Assembly: GCA_964019135.1 (NCBI GenBank)
Contig: OZ025255.1
Location: 25,273,708 to 25,337,707, forward strand
Length of the DNA stretch: 64,000 nt
Direction: 5' to 3'
From: Arenicola marina
Lineage: Eukaryota; Annelida; Polychaeta; Arenicolidae
The notes under the pieces were generated by a model. That model saw only the letters and a program-made list of their open reading frames with translations, ran no database searches and was not told the DNA's origin. Both the position numbers and the translations under genes were made by a program. This document shows positions 21,761 to 34,280 of the stretch, piece by piece. How positions within the stretch are numbered: the stretch's first letter is position 1; each line of letters opens with the position of its first letter.

Positions 21761-22828
21761 GTAACCGCAACTCGATTCCCCAGTCAACCAATGATAGCAA
21801 CGAATGTATTAGAACCTTCAACCTCGTATAACAGTGTATAAAACTTGTATATTAATTAAACTTGATTAAAGCGTTTATTGTTAGTGTTGCGTGCATGTAT
21901 TGATCCATGTAGCTAGTTAATTACATGTACCTGTCATTTGCAGGTATTGTCATATCATTGCCGCATCCAACGTCAAATAGGCGACAGCTAGCAAAGAGTG
22001 TTTACTTGCAGCGTTTTTTTTCAAGTCTGATTCAAGCCGATAGCCGTGAGTCCATGACATGATAGGCCTACTGTCATAACTCAATGCTGCTCTCCTAGCC
22101 TTATCGGGACAGATTCCTGTCACCGGAGCTACCTTCAACAGCGGCGATCCAAGAGGTTTTAATGTCGATGTGAGAGATATAGAGTGACATCCCTGAAAAC
22201 GGTTACTGAGGTCTGTACGGGTTGATCAAAAAGACGTTGGAAGGACTCCATTTTCCCTGATAGGTATGATAGGTATGATTTCTGTCGATGTCCATGTTTT
22301 GCCTCCAGATCACATCACACCATAGAGAGGTGAACTCGGCCGCGCTAAACACGCTTGACGGCAATGGGGTGGAGACCGATTTCGGTATATATAGAACTTG
22401 ACAAATGTAATTTTGCTTTTTAGAGAGGGAAAAAAAGATTACGACTTTTTAAATTATTAATAGAGAGAGAAAAATAATGATTAATTATATCTCGCAGTGG
22501 GCCAAGTTGTAGTTAAGTGTTGAGGGATGTAAAAAGCGGAATACACGTCCGATGTTGGGTAGGGTGGATAATAAAGTAGGGAAGCCAGGTGGAAACGACG
22601 TGAGCCAATCAAGCGGGGCCGCCTGCCTGTGACATTTCGGGCTCGGCATTGATCGGTGAGACAGGCCACAGTTGTGCCCACATGACACTACATTTATTAG
22701 GCAGTAACGAAGCAAATCAAAACCGAGCCCCGCCAGATTACTGCGATGTTTGTTACGGTAACCGCTCTATGTCCTGGCGCTGTTAAACGGTGTCAGCCGC
22801 TGCCACCTATGACCTCACTCACCTACCC
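21761..22828. other. Gene-free unique sequence
   Basis: No gene, RNA or repeat recognised. A TATATATAG motif near 22385 is isolated. Confidence 0.5.
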
Positions 22829-22895
22829 TCCAGCCTCCAGCCACCAGCCTCCAGCCTCTAGCCTCCAACCTCCAGCCTCCAGCCTCCACCCTCCA
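22829..22895. repeat. Short 7-bp repeat (CCTCCAG)n
   Basis: About nine or ten copies of CCTCCAG with variants CCACCAG and CCTCTAG. Confidence 0.85.
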
Positions 22896-24650
22896 CCCCT
22901 CGCACCCTCGTTCCCCCTCCCGCCGCCTCTCCCCTACACTCCTTTCGCAGGTCATCCCAGTTACGTGTGTAGACCTAGATTCAGATTACCTATCAATATA
23001 GATACTGTACATGTGACTGTATATATATGTTTTAGTGTGCTGTGAAATTAGACCAAGTTCGAACGAAGGGCCATCCGTTGCACCTATATTTTATTTAGAG
23101 GGAGGACAACGGAGCAGCGGAGGGGGTGCGGGGGGGGGGGGCAGACTAGGAAATCGTTCCATTTTTCGCAATTAGACGCGTTTTGCTTCATTTACCCCGC
23201 TGACCTTTCGCGAGTATGAACAACAAAGGCCAAACTTGGCGGGACAATAGTCCCCATAATGTTTAGTCTACTCTAGTCCGGGCCATCGCGTGCTGGCGGC
23301 GTATGGCAAGACCACCCATCAAAGCCCGGTGTAACAGCGCTTGTGTCGCCGCCGGGCCCAACCGGGGGGTACGTATCAATTTAAATCAAATATTGAGAAA
23401 ATCAAGTTAAGGGCTAACACCTCCCCCCTCCGCTTCTCCCCACCTCCCTCCCCCCACTCCGCGGTGCTGAATAATAAAAAATAACGTTCAGCGGTTACCG
23501 TTGCAGTTGTCATTGTGATCCATTACCCATGGCAGATGCCACTTGGTTTGTACGTGAGTTGTGTGAAGCTATAGGTCTAGATAGTACTTAGCGCCCATCG
23601 ATACCCTTGGTATAGTCATGTTACATTGTCAGCGGTAGTCAATCAATTATTATCCCATAAAAAAAACAAATTAAGCAAAAGGTTAGCTGACGACTTGGGG
23701 CTTGCACTGTGGCGGGGGACGGGAGCGTACGGCCCGGGTGGCTGTGACTGTCGGCTGACAGTGTCGGGGCCGCCACCTCCGTCACCTGTCAGGCCGTCCA
23801 CCGACAGAGTGGGGGTGGGGGGGGGGGGTGACGCCCACACGCGTGGAACGCCCGTCACCCGATCACCGTGAAGAACAGGCGCGGCGGAGGGGATAGGAGC
23901 TGGGGTTCGGGGTGGGGCGGTGGGGGGGAGGGGGGGGGGGCAGGGATGGGGGTCGGTTGACCGCGCAGACGCAACACGCGCGGCAGCCCCGTCTCTGAAG
24001 TCATTTGACCTTGACGTAGCAAGGTCACGGTGTCCGTGGGGCGTGATCGGGAGACCGTCTGGCCGCATCACTTGTCGCTTCGTCAGGCGCACGCGCCACC
24101 ACCCCCACCGTCCTCCATCGGCTCCCACCCCAGCCTCCTCCACCCCCACCGTCCTCCATCGGCTCCCAACTCAGCCGCCTCCACCCCACCCTCCACCCCA
24201 CACTCCTCCACCCCACCCTAATCCATCCCACCCTCCTTCATCGGCTCCCACCCCACCCTCCTCCACCCCACCCTCCTTAGCCGTCTCCCACCCCACCCTA
24301 CCCTCCTTCACTGTCCCCCACCCCACCTTCTGCCACCCTCCTTTAGTCCACGCCACCCCCGGACGCGACCCCACCCTCCCCCACCCTTTAGCCCACGCCA
24401 ACCCCCTCCTCCACCTCATTCCCTTTTCCGCCCCCTCCTCCACCCCATTCCCTTGTCCGCCCCTCACCCCACCCTGTCCCCGCCCTATAGTCTACTTGGG
24501 GCGTTGGTTTTCAAGCAGGAGGACCACACCCACCTTTACCGCACCACGGCTTCCCCGATCCCAACCCCCCAACCCCACCCCTCCCACACTACCTCCTACC
24601 CACCATTCTGCCCCCCCCCCCCCACACGCGCCGTCACCGGACGATTTCTC
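22896..24650. other. Gene-free region; C-rich block 24090-24640
   Basis: 23080-24000 has G-rich segments (23810-23830, 23910-23950). From 24090 the plus strand is C-rich, with degenerate tandem phrases such as GTCCTCCATCGGCTCCCA (near 24111 and 24151) and CACCCCACCCTCC. The 260-codon proline frame across it is composition-driven. Confidence 0.6.
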
Positions 24651-26030
24651 TCAACGCCGTTCAATGGTCGATGCCGCTCAAAACCAACACCCTCGAAGCC
24701 AAAGTCAATAGCAACCAGCTTGCCACAAGCCCTGCCAAAACGGCGTTGAAGCAGACAATCATAATATGCAGCCATTTTCAAAACCCAGATGTCGCGAAAT
24801 TTCTTTTCTGCCGCTCCATTGATGCCGTAATTAGGTCTCTCGCCCTGGCCCCCAGCCAGCCTCTCGACTGTTTGGACATGGGCATTATTGTTAGCCATGT
24901 AAACCGTACATCAATCAGCAACAGGGGAAGTTCTTCAATCGACGAGGAGGTAAAAAATACACACAGAATGCGCGGTTAAACTGCCCATCTTGAACCGAGA
25001 CTCTTTTGTTACATCCGTGGCCTGGTGTCACACCACTGGCGCCTCCCTCCCTCCCTCCCTCCCTCTCTCTCCCCTGATCTCTCCAAGTTTAACTTCTCAC
25101 AAACGTCTTTTTGTCTGTGTGTGTTATTTTTCCATACTTCGCCAGAAGTGATGACGAGGGACGTTCGATCGACGGCGCGAACACCTCACCACAGACACTC
25201 CACCCGGGCCGGGGTCCGTGCCCGCCGGACGGAACCCCCTCCCACCTGACCACCCGACGGACCCCCTCCCCTCCTCCCTGGCTGCCGACTGAACTCCCAC
25301 CCCACCCCATTCCCCCATCGAAATCATCCACGCCAAAATCGGACGTTTTCGAGTCAAGGCGTTGGGCCGCCTGAGGTGTGTAGCTGGGATGTGACAGGGA
25401 AAGGCCGTGGGGGGCGGGGGGAAGTGGCGGGGGAGGGGGGGGGGGGTGCTAGGAGGCCACTGCATGCCTCGAGGTCCCCACTCAGAGCGCCGCCTGATCC
25501 CACCTCAAACCTCTCCAGGACCCCCTCCCGCCCTCCACTAATACACCACCTCGAGCCACTCACCCCCCGCCCCCCTCCTCCCCCGTCCCTTTTTCCGCAC
25601 CCCCCCCCCCCCGCTGGGCCCGGCCGGCCGCCCCCAGCGCCTTACAACACCTGACAACCTCTCTTATTATCGACCGTCTTCCCATACTTCACGCCGGCCG
25701 ACGATTGCAAGACCCACCTTAATACCCCCTCGAGAAGTCGCGCCAAGTTCTCGCTCGTTGTTCGCGTGACCCGGCGAGAGTTCCAAGGAGTCACTCAGGT
25801 GACAATGGCTGCCAGACGACACCGCCTCCTCGGATCACGTGACCCCACTGACTCCGCCTATCCCCCATTTTTCACATTTGATCACGTGACACGTAATGAG
25901 GTTAACTCATTTGTCTTTTTTGCTTGAATTAGTAGATTGATTGTTCGTCAAACTTTAAGATAAATAACAACAAGTCGCTATAACTGAGCGGGAGGCTGTT
26001 TAGGGCGGATACTTTTTGTTCTCTGAGGCT
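24651..26030. other. Gene-free region with C-rich block
   Basis: 24660-24980 is of normal composition and open for about 100 codons on the plus strand, but resembles no known protein. 25040-25070 is a CCCT microsatellite, and 25200-25650 is C-rich with a G-rich island near 25400-25450. Nothing supported as a gene. Confidence 0.5.
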
Positions 26031-26819
26031 AATTTACTTTACTTAACGCCCTGCATGCACCCAGCGCTGGATACTGGGTGTAATATATCATAGACCTCCT
26101 GCTTGTACTGTCACGTAAATCAGCCACACACTGGCTTAGGGCCCTTATGCCATTCAAAAGGCAATGCATGCTGAAAAAAAAAACAGGGACCGCAGAAAAA
26201 TTAATCCCATTAAATAAATTAGTGAAAAGATGTTGCGACATAGGTCTATATTAAAACGCTGAAAGGCTGGAGGATAATTGCAAAACAACACAGGCTGCCA
26301 ATGTTTTGCGAGTCTCGCTGTTTCGTTGTACAAAACAACAAAGCATTACAAATGGCGTAAGTTTCTGTTGGAAATAATAGCACAAGACAAAATGTAGCTT
26401 AGACCTGGGTAGATCAATAAACAACAAAAATTAAATTTCCGTTATGTAATAAATACTAAGACAAAAACCTTTGACTAATTACTATAAGTTTAGCCACATA
26501 GCACACACCCGGATCGTCCCACAGGCGATGAAGCCTGACAACGTGCTCAGCACCGAAAATCCGCATTTTATCCCCACATATTGGAAGTCCGGGGGAACAA
26601 TAAACATAAAGCATGAAACACAAGCAATTGATTCGTTTGTGACACTTCCATTGGGAATATGTCATAAATGTCATAATGGTGGTCTCCTCGGCCAGGGATT
26701 ATACTCTTTTTGTTTTTGATCCATGCTGTATCGTATTGTTGTTTGTCGAAATAAATGATGATTCTCTCTCTCCCATCTTGTGCCCCGAGCCGCGTTGAAC
26801 AAACACGTTGGATGCAGAT
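26031..26819. other. Gene-free AT-rich sequence
   Basis: No coding, RNA or repeat signal recognised. Confidence 0.55.
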
Positions 26820-27160
26820 CTAAATGTTTTGCCCATCGCCGGTGTCTTTAATCAAAGGTGCAAGTGTGGGACGTGTCCAGTCGTACATTAGCCCTTTGGC
26901 CGGCACGCCACACAAAGGCGATCAGAGTAAGGCCTTTGACACCATAGACAATGGCGGTGTAGTCTCTTCACGCAGGCCGGCGAGGAGGCTCAATTGAGCT
27001 GCCTCACGCCAAAGTGGCCGATGCTAATGTTTATCAGTCCCCCGCGACAGCGAGCAAGCTGTCCCCCTATTCCCTGTTATATACTCGTTTGGGTCGCGCT
27101 CGCTTGAATGGGAGCTGCTATCCGCGATGGTTTATCTCATAGGTAAGGACCGCGGTCAAG
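26820..27160. promoter_or_regulatory. Candidate cis-regulatory module
   Basis: A repeat-free island with a high density of motif-like words: AATCAAAGG and ACAAAGG (TCF/SOX type), ACAATGG (SOX), CCTTTGACA, TGTTTATC (forkhead type) and ACGTGTCC. The words are seen; calling it an enhancer is inference from their clustering and from the region's freedom from arrays. Confidence 0.25.
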
Positions 27161-27470
27161 GCGTTGGGAAATAAATATTGAGGTCGGAGGGTGTCTCCAA
27201 AGGTTTGACGCCAAGATGGTCGTTATACGGGTGAACTATGAGCGGTGTTTCTAATACCCATGGACGCTCGTCCAAGGCACAATATTGTCGAGCCATAATG
27301 GATGACATCGGGTTATATATCTCACACCTCAAACAGATATATTGCTGTTATACAGCTGTTTGCTGTTTTTCTATTCATCATCGCATGAGATGCATTGATG
27401 AATTCAAACCTTCAGCGTAATTGGGCGAAGACCATTAAAATGATCCGAGCAATACAGCTAAAAAATAGAC
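27161..27470. other. Gene-free sequence
   Basis: Short unique interval before the X-box array; no feature recognised. Confidence 0.5.
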
Positions 27471-27785
27471 ACTGTATGACACCACACGTCCCCATGGCAA
27501 CAATCGCCATTGTATGACACCACACGTCTCCATGGCAATAGTCGCGAATGTATGACATCACACGTTTCCATGGCAACAATCGTGAATACATGAGACCACA
27601 AGTCTCCATGGCAACACTCGCCACTCTATGACATCACACATGTATCCATGACGATAATCGCCATAATGACGCCAGACATATCTCCATGGCAACAATGGTC
27701 ATTCTATGACGTCACACATATACCCAAGGCAACACTACTGACTGAAAAACACCTCGCATGTCTCCATGGCAACAACGGCGAATAC
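27471..27785. repeat. Array of RFX X-box-like sites, 38-40-bp period, eight units
   Basis: Eight degenerate units of the form TATGACACCACACGT followed by CTCCATGGCAACAATCGCC. The 14-mers GTCCCCATGGCAAC (27488), GTCTCCATGGCAAT (27526), GTTTCCATGGCAAC (27564), GTCTCCATGGCAAC (27602, 27760) and ATCTCCATGGCAAC (27680) fit, exactly or nearly, the published X-box pattern RTHNYYWTRRNRAC bound by RFX proteins. Units at 27642 and 27720 are weaker. The flanks vary more than the X-box core. A full CRE TGACGTCA lies inside (27707-27714). Confidence 0.75.
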
Positions 27786-29254
27786 ATGGTACCTTACCAA
27801 CTAAGTGGTTCATTACGCCTCATATAAATATGTGTCTATGCATTTTATAATCCGTGCAGCTGCGTCCAGAACACTTTTTCATCCTTGTCATTGTGTTTCA
27901 TCGCCGTAACTGACATGCATTTAACACAAGCTGATGAAACCCGGCTGTTCCACGGTACGATTCCACATTCATTGTCTTGTCTTGCCTCGCCCTGAAACGC
28001 CATCACACTGTTAAACTACCCATTTAATTGTTGCCCAATATGACCTCACATGTTAAAGCATCGTTTACCATGCAAATAAGCCATTGGGCCAGTGATTGCC
28101 CACGCTTCAGCCCGCTGACACGGTGGGCACCGCGCCGTCCAAACGAGGGCTAATGAAGAGACAATTGAGCGGTCTGGCCCTTTATTAGCGCTGGTTACTG
28201 TCCCCAGCCGTTGGTAAATATTGGAAGCCAAGATACATTGGTTGTAGCGGCTCCCTGTCGTTTGCGGTTAACACTTGGTAAAGTAGTCCGGTCGTTTAGA
28301 GAGTCGTTGGGAGCTGTGTTATTTGGTATTGGCCACTGGCAACGCTCGACAAGTACCCAGATAAATTCCATTCAAGTGAAAGCTGCGAGGAATCTCCATC
28401 CACCAGGGGGCGGGATGACGTCAAACAGCCGTTAGCCCATTTCCTTTGTCATTCATTTTAGAGACTTAGAAAAACAGCGCAAGCTTTTGAATTAACTTGT
28501 TTCTTTTTTTTATTATCAAACACATGTGTGTGAAGTCAGTAATAACATACCTATCAAGTTTCAGTCACTTTAGGCATATAGTTACGTAGATTTTTTCAGC
28601 ACAAGGCAGCTTGAAAGGCACAAAAAGGGGTAGGAAATCTAGTTCCGGCTATGCTGAGATTAAACACTGAAAATATCAAGTTAATTAATGTTACTGCGGG
28701 ACTGCGGTGCATACGAATCTAGGCGCTGTGTTTTCTGTCATTACCTTTTTTCGGAGTGGTTCGAGACGTCGTTCATTGTTTCAGGTTTTGCTAGCACGGC
28801 TGAAGGGCGACTTGATTCAACACGCATCTGTCTTGTCACCATCCGCAGCGACTCTCAATATGCCGCGCCACATATGTCACTGCGCTAGAAAAAAAGAACA
28901 CGCGCCTAATGTAAAGAAATTGTGACATGATTTATAGCGGAATTACTGCTCAAAGATCAGCCCGCACTGCAGCCCTTTGTAGGCTGTCACGATCGCTGAT
29001 TAATGGTGCGAGAGTTTAATCAAATACAGATCGTTCATTCGTGGAGAAAATGCAGCGGATGGAGGCAAGAGGCAGAGGTGGGTAAGGCGCCGCATGAGTG
29101 GGCAATAGATACACGGCCAGTCCGTTGGAAACCTTGCCAGTGCACTCAGGCGAGACCCAATACTTGTACTTGTGAAAGGTGTTCAATAAAGATATCAGGC
29201 GTTGATTATACAGTGGCAAGACGCACGCCTTCGCATAACATGCATGACATGGCG
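27786..29254. other. Gene-free unique sequence
   Basis: Includes a CRE at 28416-28423 (GGATGACGTCAAAC). 28060-28240 is of balanced composition and could be conserved noncoding DNA, but nothing proves it. No gene recognised. Confidence 0.5.
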
Positions 29255-29892
29255 CGTAGTGCGATATTACGTTGGGGATATGAGATGTAATGCGATATTA
29301 CGTACTTGGTGCTATGAGACGATATTACGTTGACGATATGACAGGTAGTGTGATATTACGTTGACGACATGACAAGCGGTGTGATATTACGTTGACGATA
29401 TGACAAGCGGTGTGATATTACGTTGACGATATGACATGGAGTGTGATATTACGCTGACTATATGACAGGGAGTGTGATATTACGTTGACGATATGACATG
29501 GAGTGTGATATTACGTTGACGATATGACATGGAGTGTGATATTACGTTCACGATATGACAGGTAGTGTGATATTACGTTGACGATATGACACGCAGTGTG
29601 ATATTACGTTGACGATATGACAGGCAGTGTGATATTACGTTCACGATATGACAGGTAGTGTGATATTACGTTGACGATATGACATGGAGTGTGATATTAC
29701 GTTGACGATATGACATGGAGTGTGATATTACGTTCAGGATATGACAGGTAGTGTGATATTACGTTGACGATATGACAGGTAGTGTGATATTACGTTGACG
29801 ATATATGACATGGAGTGTGATATTACGTTGACGATATGACATGGAGTGTGATATTACGTTGACGATATGACATGGAGTGTGATATTACACGT
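29255..29892. repeat. Minisatellite, 31-bp unit, about 20 copies
   Basis: Tandem GTGATATTACGTTGACGATA plus TGACATGGAGT. Variants are GACATGGA / GACAGGTA / GACAAGCGG, and GTTGACG versus GTTCACG. The first units (29255-29330) are more diverged. Noncoding. Confidence 0.95.
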
Positions 29893-30427
29893 CGTCTTCC
29901 GATAAGATGCCATGATATCCTGCGATACACAGATGAGCTGATCGAAAGATAAACACAGCTTCCCGAAAGTAACCCTGATTTCGACAGTGTTGAGTGAGTT
30001 TTAGATGTAGCGATCGTTTTTCTGTGGATCAGTGACTAATTTAAAATTGCTGAGCGAGCCTTCCACAACTACAATATGACTACAACAACACAGGTCGATG
30101 CAGAGACAGACCAGTGTTGGTCCGCTGCTCACGGGGATGACTGGGGTGCTGTCTATCACATCAGTTGTACCTGTCCCCTAGCTCACCCTATTTCGGCTCT
30201 CTTTGTCGACCTCGCGTCCCTTTCCCCGACATGTAATGGATTAGAACTGGTCTTCTTTGTTGGCAGGTGACTGACATCAACGATGGAGTTCCACTGAAGG
30301 CTGACAGAAGAGTAAATAGAGCGAGCTCTGCAGGTTATGGCCATAGTTCGTCGTCTTATTATCATTGTGCCACTGGTACGAGTCAAGAGGACGGGTGGAC
30401 GAGTCACCCTGACCGAGGAACCCTCGC
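29893..30427. other. Gene-free sequence
   Basis: Unique DNA; frames of 60-90 codons on each strand show no family resemblance. Confidence 0.5.
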
Positions 30428-32486
30428 CCCGTGCTAATAGATAGTACAATTCCCACTCAACTGATGGGGTGTTACACTAGTACCATTCCCACTCAACTGA
30501 TGGGGTGTCACACTGGTACCATTCCCACTCAACTGATGGGGTGTTACACTAGTACCATTTCCACTCAACTGATGGGGTGTTACACTAGTACCATTTCCAC
30601 TCAACTGATGGGCTGTTACACTGGTACCATTCCCACTCAACTGATGGGGTGTTACACTAGTACCATTCCCACTCAACTGATGGGGTGTCACACTGGTACC
30701 ATCCCCACTCAACTGATGGGCTGTCACACTGGTACCATTCCCACTCAACTGATGGGGTGTCACACTAGTACCATTTCCACTCAACTGATGGGCTGTCACA
30801 CTGGTACCATTCCCACTCAACTGATGGGCTGTCACACTAGTACCATTCCCAATCAACTGATGGGCTGTCACACTGGTACCATTCCCACTCAACTGATGGG
30901 GTGTTACACTAGTACCATTTCCACTCAACTGATGGGGTGTTACACTAGTACCATTTCCACTCAACAGATGGGGTGTCACACTAGTACCATTTCCACTCAA
31001 CTGATGGGGTGTCACACTAGTACCATTTCCACTCAACTGATGGGGTGTCACACTGGTACCATTCCCACTCAACTGATGGGGTGTTACACTAGTACCATTC
31101 CCACTCAACTGATAGAGTGTCACACTAGTACCATTCCCACTTAACTGATGGGGTGTCACATTGGTACCATTTCCACTCAACTGATGGGCTGTCACACTAG
31201 TACCATTCCCACTCAACTGATGGGGTGTCACACTAGTACTATTCCGACTCAACTGATGGAGTGTCACACTGGTACCATTCCCACTTAACTGATGGGGTGT
31301 TACACTAGTACCATTTCCACTCAACTGATGGGGTGTCACACTAGTATCATTCCCACTCGACTGATGAGGTGTCACACTGGTACCATTCCCACTTAACTGA
31401 TGGGGTGTTACACTAGTACCATTCCCACTCAACTGATGGGGTGTTACACTAGTACCATTCCCACTCAACTGATGGGGTGTCACACTAGTACCATTTCCAC
31501 TCAACTGATGGGGTGTCACACTAGTACCATTTCCACTCAACTGATGGGGTGTCACACTAGTACCATTCCCACTCAACTGATGGGCTGTCACGATAGTACA
31601 ATTCCCACTCAACTGATGGGGTGTTACACTAGTACCATTCCCACTCAACTGATGGGGTGTCACACTAGTACCATTCCCACTCAACTGATGGGGTGTCACA
31701 CTAGTACCATTTCCACTCAACTGATGGGGTGTCACACTAGTACCATTTCCACTCAACTGATGGGGTGTCACACTGGTACCATTCCCACTCAACTGATGGG
31801 GTGTTACACTAGTACCATTCCCACTCAACTGATAGAGTGTCACACTAGTACCATTCCCACTTAACTGATGGGGTGTCACATTGGTACCATTTCCACTCAA
31901 CTGATGGGCTGTCACACTAGTACCATTCCCACTCAACTGATGGGGTGTCACACTAGTACTATTCCCACTCAACTGATGGAGTGTCACACTGGTACCATTC
32001 CCACTTAACTGATGGGGTGTTACACTAGTACCATTTCCACTCAACTGATGGGGTGTCACACTAGTATCATTCCCACTCGACTGATGAGGTGTCACACTGG
32101 TACCATTCCCACTTAACTGATGGGGTGTTACACTAGTACCATTCCCACTCAACTGATGGGGTGTTACACTAGTACCATTCCCACTCAACTGATGGGGTGT
32201 CACACTAGTACCATTTCCACTCAACTGATGGGGTGTCACACTAGTACCATTTCCACTCAACTGATGGGGTGTCACACTAGTACCATTCCCACTCAACTGA
32301 TGGGCTGTCACGATAGTACAATTCCCACTCAACTGATGGGGTGTTACACTAGTACCATTCCCACTCAACTGATGGGGTGTCACACTAGTACCATTCCCAC
32401 TCAACTGATGGGGTGTCACAGTAGTACCATTCCCACTCAACTGATTGGGTGTCACACTAGTACCATTCCCACTCAACTGTTGGGTG
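30428..32486. repeat. Minisatellite, 36-bp unit, about 57 copies
   Basis: Unit of 36 bp built on ACTCAACTGATGGGGTGT followed by TACACTAGTACCATTCCC. A 720-bp (20-unit) higher-order duplication is plain: about 30961-31680 recurs at 31681-32400, including marker variants such as CGATAGTACAATTCC (31591 and 32311) and the ATAGAGTG unit (31113 and 31833). Few differences separate the copies, so the duplication looks recent. Confidence 0.95.
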
Positions 32487-32508
32487 TATGTTCTCTTCGA
32501 TTTCTGCA
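30434..32508 (-). CDS. Possible Ser/Thr-rich repeat protein encoded by the 36-bp array (tentative)
   Basis: From an ATG at 32506-32508 the minus strand is open for about 690 codons to a stop at the array's end. It reads MQKSKRTYTQ and then about 57 copies of the 12-residue unit QLSGNGTSVTPH, ending in SGNCTIY. Nearly every unit carries an N-glycosylation sequon (NGT) and is Ser/Thr-rich, as in mucin-like secreted proteins. No signal peptide is visible, so it would need an upstream exon. TCTTTTATAG on the minus strand (about 32539-32548) could be a splice acceptor, weakly. Four of the five recurrent variable sites are synonymous third positions in this frame (TTG/TTA, GGG/GGA, ACT/ACC, GTA/GTG); only CCC/GCC changes the residue. 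The opposite strand has in-frame TAA codons. No homologue is recognised. A noncoding minisatellite remains possible. Confidence 0.3.
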
Positions 32509-34280
32509 TTGTGTGATGTGTAAGTGTATTATAGTGACCTATAAAAGATGTTTGAGACACGGTCTTTAAAATCGCTTTTATCCTGGCTATTTTAACACTT
32601 CCCTGCGTTTGTCCTCACTATCTCCTGAAACCGCATTATCCCTCCATCCACCCACACACTCACCTTCCCCCCTACCCATCATCTGCATTACCCTAGAATC
32701 GCCCCCCCCCCCCACCCCGCTTCACACCCGAACTCAACTCTCGGCGCCATTTCGCGGAGAGTTCAACGTGCTTAGCGAGGGATTAGCCGCCCCGTGGCGG
32801 GCTAGGACCCCCCCCCCCGCTGCTGACTTCCCCACCACCCAGCGCCACCCCCCCCCCGACGCCACCACTCCCCGCCCCCCTGCCCTCACGCATTGCAGAC
32901 CGGGGACAGAAGTGGGAAGAGGGAAGCAATGAAGTCAAAGGATTCATAGTCTGACGAGGTCACGAGTGCTTTCAAATAGAGTAATATCCACCCGCACCTG
33001 GCCTAATCCCCCCGGGCCTTGTATGTAGCCACTCAGTCCGAAAACAAACTCACGCCGTCACCCCGACACCCCGTCACCCCCTCAGTCCCTAAGTCCCTAC
33101 CCATGCCCCCCCCCCGCCCACCCCTCACTCGCCCCACCCGCCACCCAGGCCCGCCCCGCTCTTCCCACCAAACTCTCTGCCCTGTCACAACATTGGCCGT
33201 CCGAGATCAAATACGAGGCTATTACAGACGACGGACTCGGTCTGCTACCCTCGCAATCGATGGCTGTCAATCTCCCTGGGTCCTGCCATTGTGCCACCGC
33301 CAAGGGGAGGGGGAAGGGGGTAGGAGGGGGGGGGGGGCGATGGTGCATACGACTGGGAGTCAATCAGCCACCCCAGGCATCAAGTCATCCCGACCCCGCC
33401 CTCCCGCCCGCTGCCCCCTCACCCCTATGCACACAGATACATAAAACTGTTACGGTTTGTCCATCCCTAAGCGCTTGACACCTTCAACCACGACCCTCAA
33501 CCCCGACCTGAAGCTTTAGGCTCCCCTCTGATTACCCCCCCCCCCCCACCCGCCGCCCTCGCCTTCACCGCTCAACCCTTGCTCTACGCACGTTATACGG
33601 ACTCCACCCGCCCTAACCTCCACCCCTCACCCGTTAACGAAGTCCACCCCGTACCACCCTAACCTCCACACCTGACCCCATACACACACTCCACCCCCCC
33701 TCCCCATTTCACCCTCCATCCCCCTCACCCCGTACACCCACGCAACCACACCCAACCTCGACATTTCACCCCGTACACACACCCCACCACCCCCTACCTC
33801 CACCGCTCACCCCTCACCCCTCACCCTTCACCCCTCACCCGGTACACCCCACGCCGTACCTCACCCGTCGTCTCCCTCGTCATCAAAACAGTGACACAAT
33901 GACCTTGACAGAGGTTAAATCAACAGTATCGCTGTCACCGTGCCCTGTGTCATGTTGTCGTGTAGCCCCGTGACTGTCTCCGTGACAGTTCCCGTGACAG
34001 TTCCCGTGAGGCGACGACCTTTCAACCTGATGGTTGCTGCTGGACATTCACTATGGCGGGCGGAAATAAATGCAGCAAAAATAGTATTGAAATAAGTATG
34101 CAAACCAATTGGCTGACCGAGTTTAGTCGACTTCTCCCAACACATTTGCATAAGCATGCAGAGACCAAATGTTGAAATTGATAAGGTTAATTTTCTTTCG
34201 GTCGAGGGGTGACATATGAAAGGGGAATGAGAAAGGGAGAGGGGGCGGGGAGGGGTGGGGGCGAGGATTTTCACCTTGAC
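32487..34280. other. Gene-free region, strongly C-rich 32600-33890
   Basis: CCACCCC and CCCGCCC phrases dominate the plus strand, with TCACCCCTCACCC-type short repeats at 33800-33850. A 12-bp GTGACAGTTCCC motif repeats about three times at 33969-34008. A TATAAAAG word occurs at 32540-32547. No gene is supported. Confidence 0.6.

Noticed and set aside
23920-24711. 263-residue proline/histidine-rich protein
   Set aside because: Composition-driven frame through a C-rich block with degenerate short repeats.
27471-32486. CRISPR array
   Set aside because: Repeats are head-to-tail without unique spacers of constant length, there are no cas genes, and the DNA is animal.
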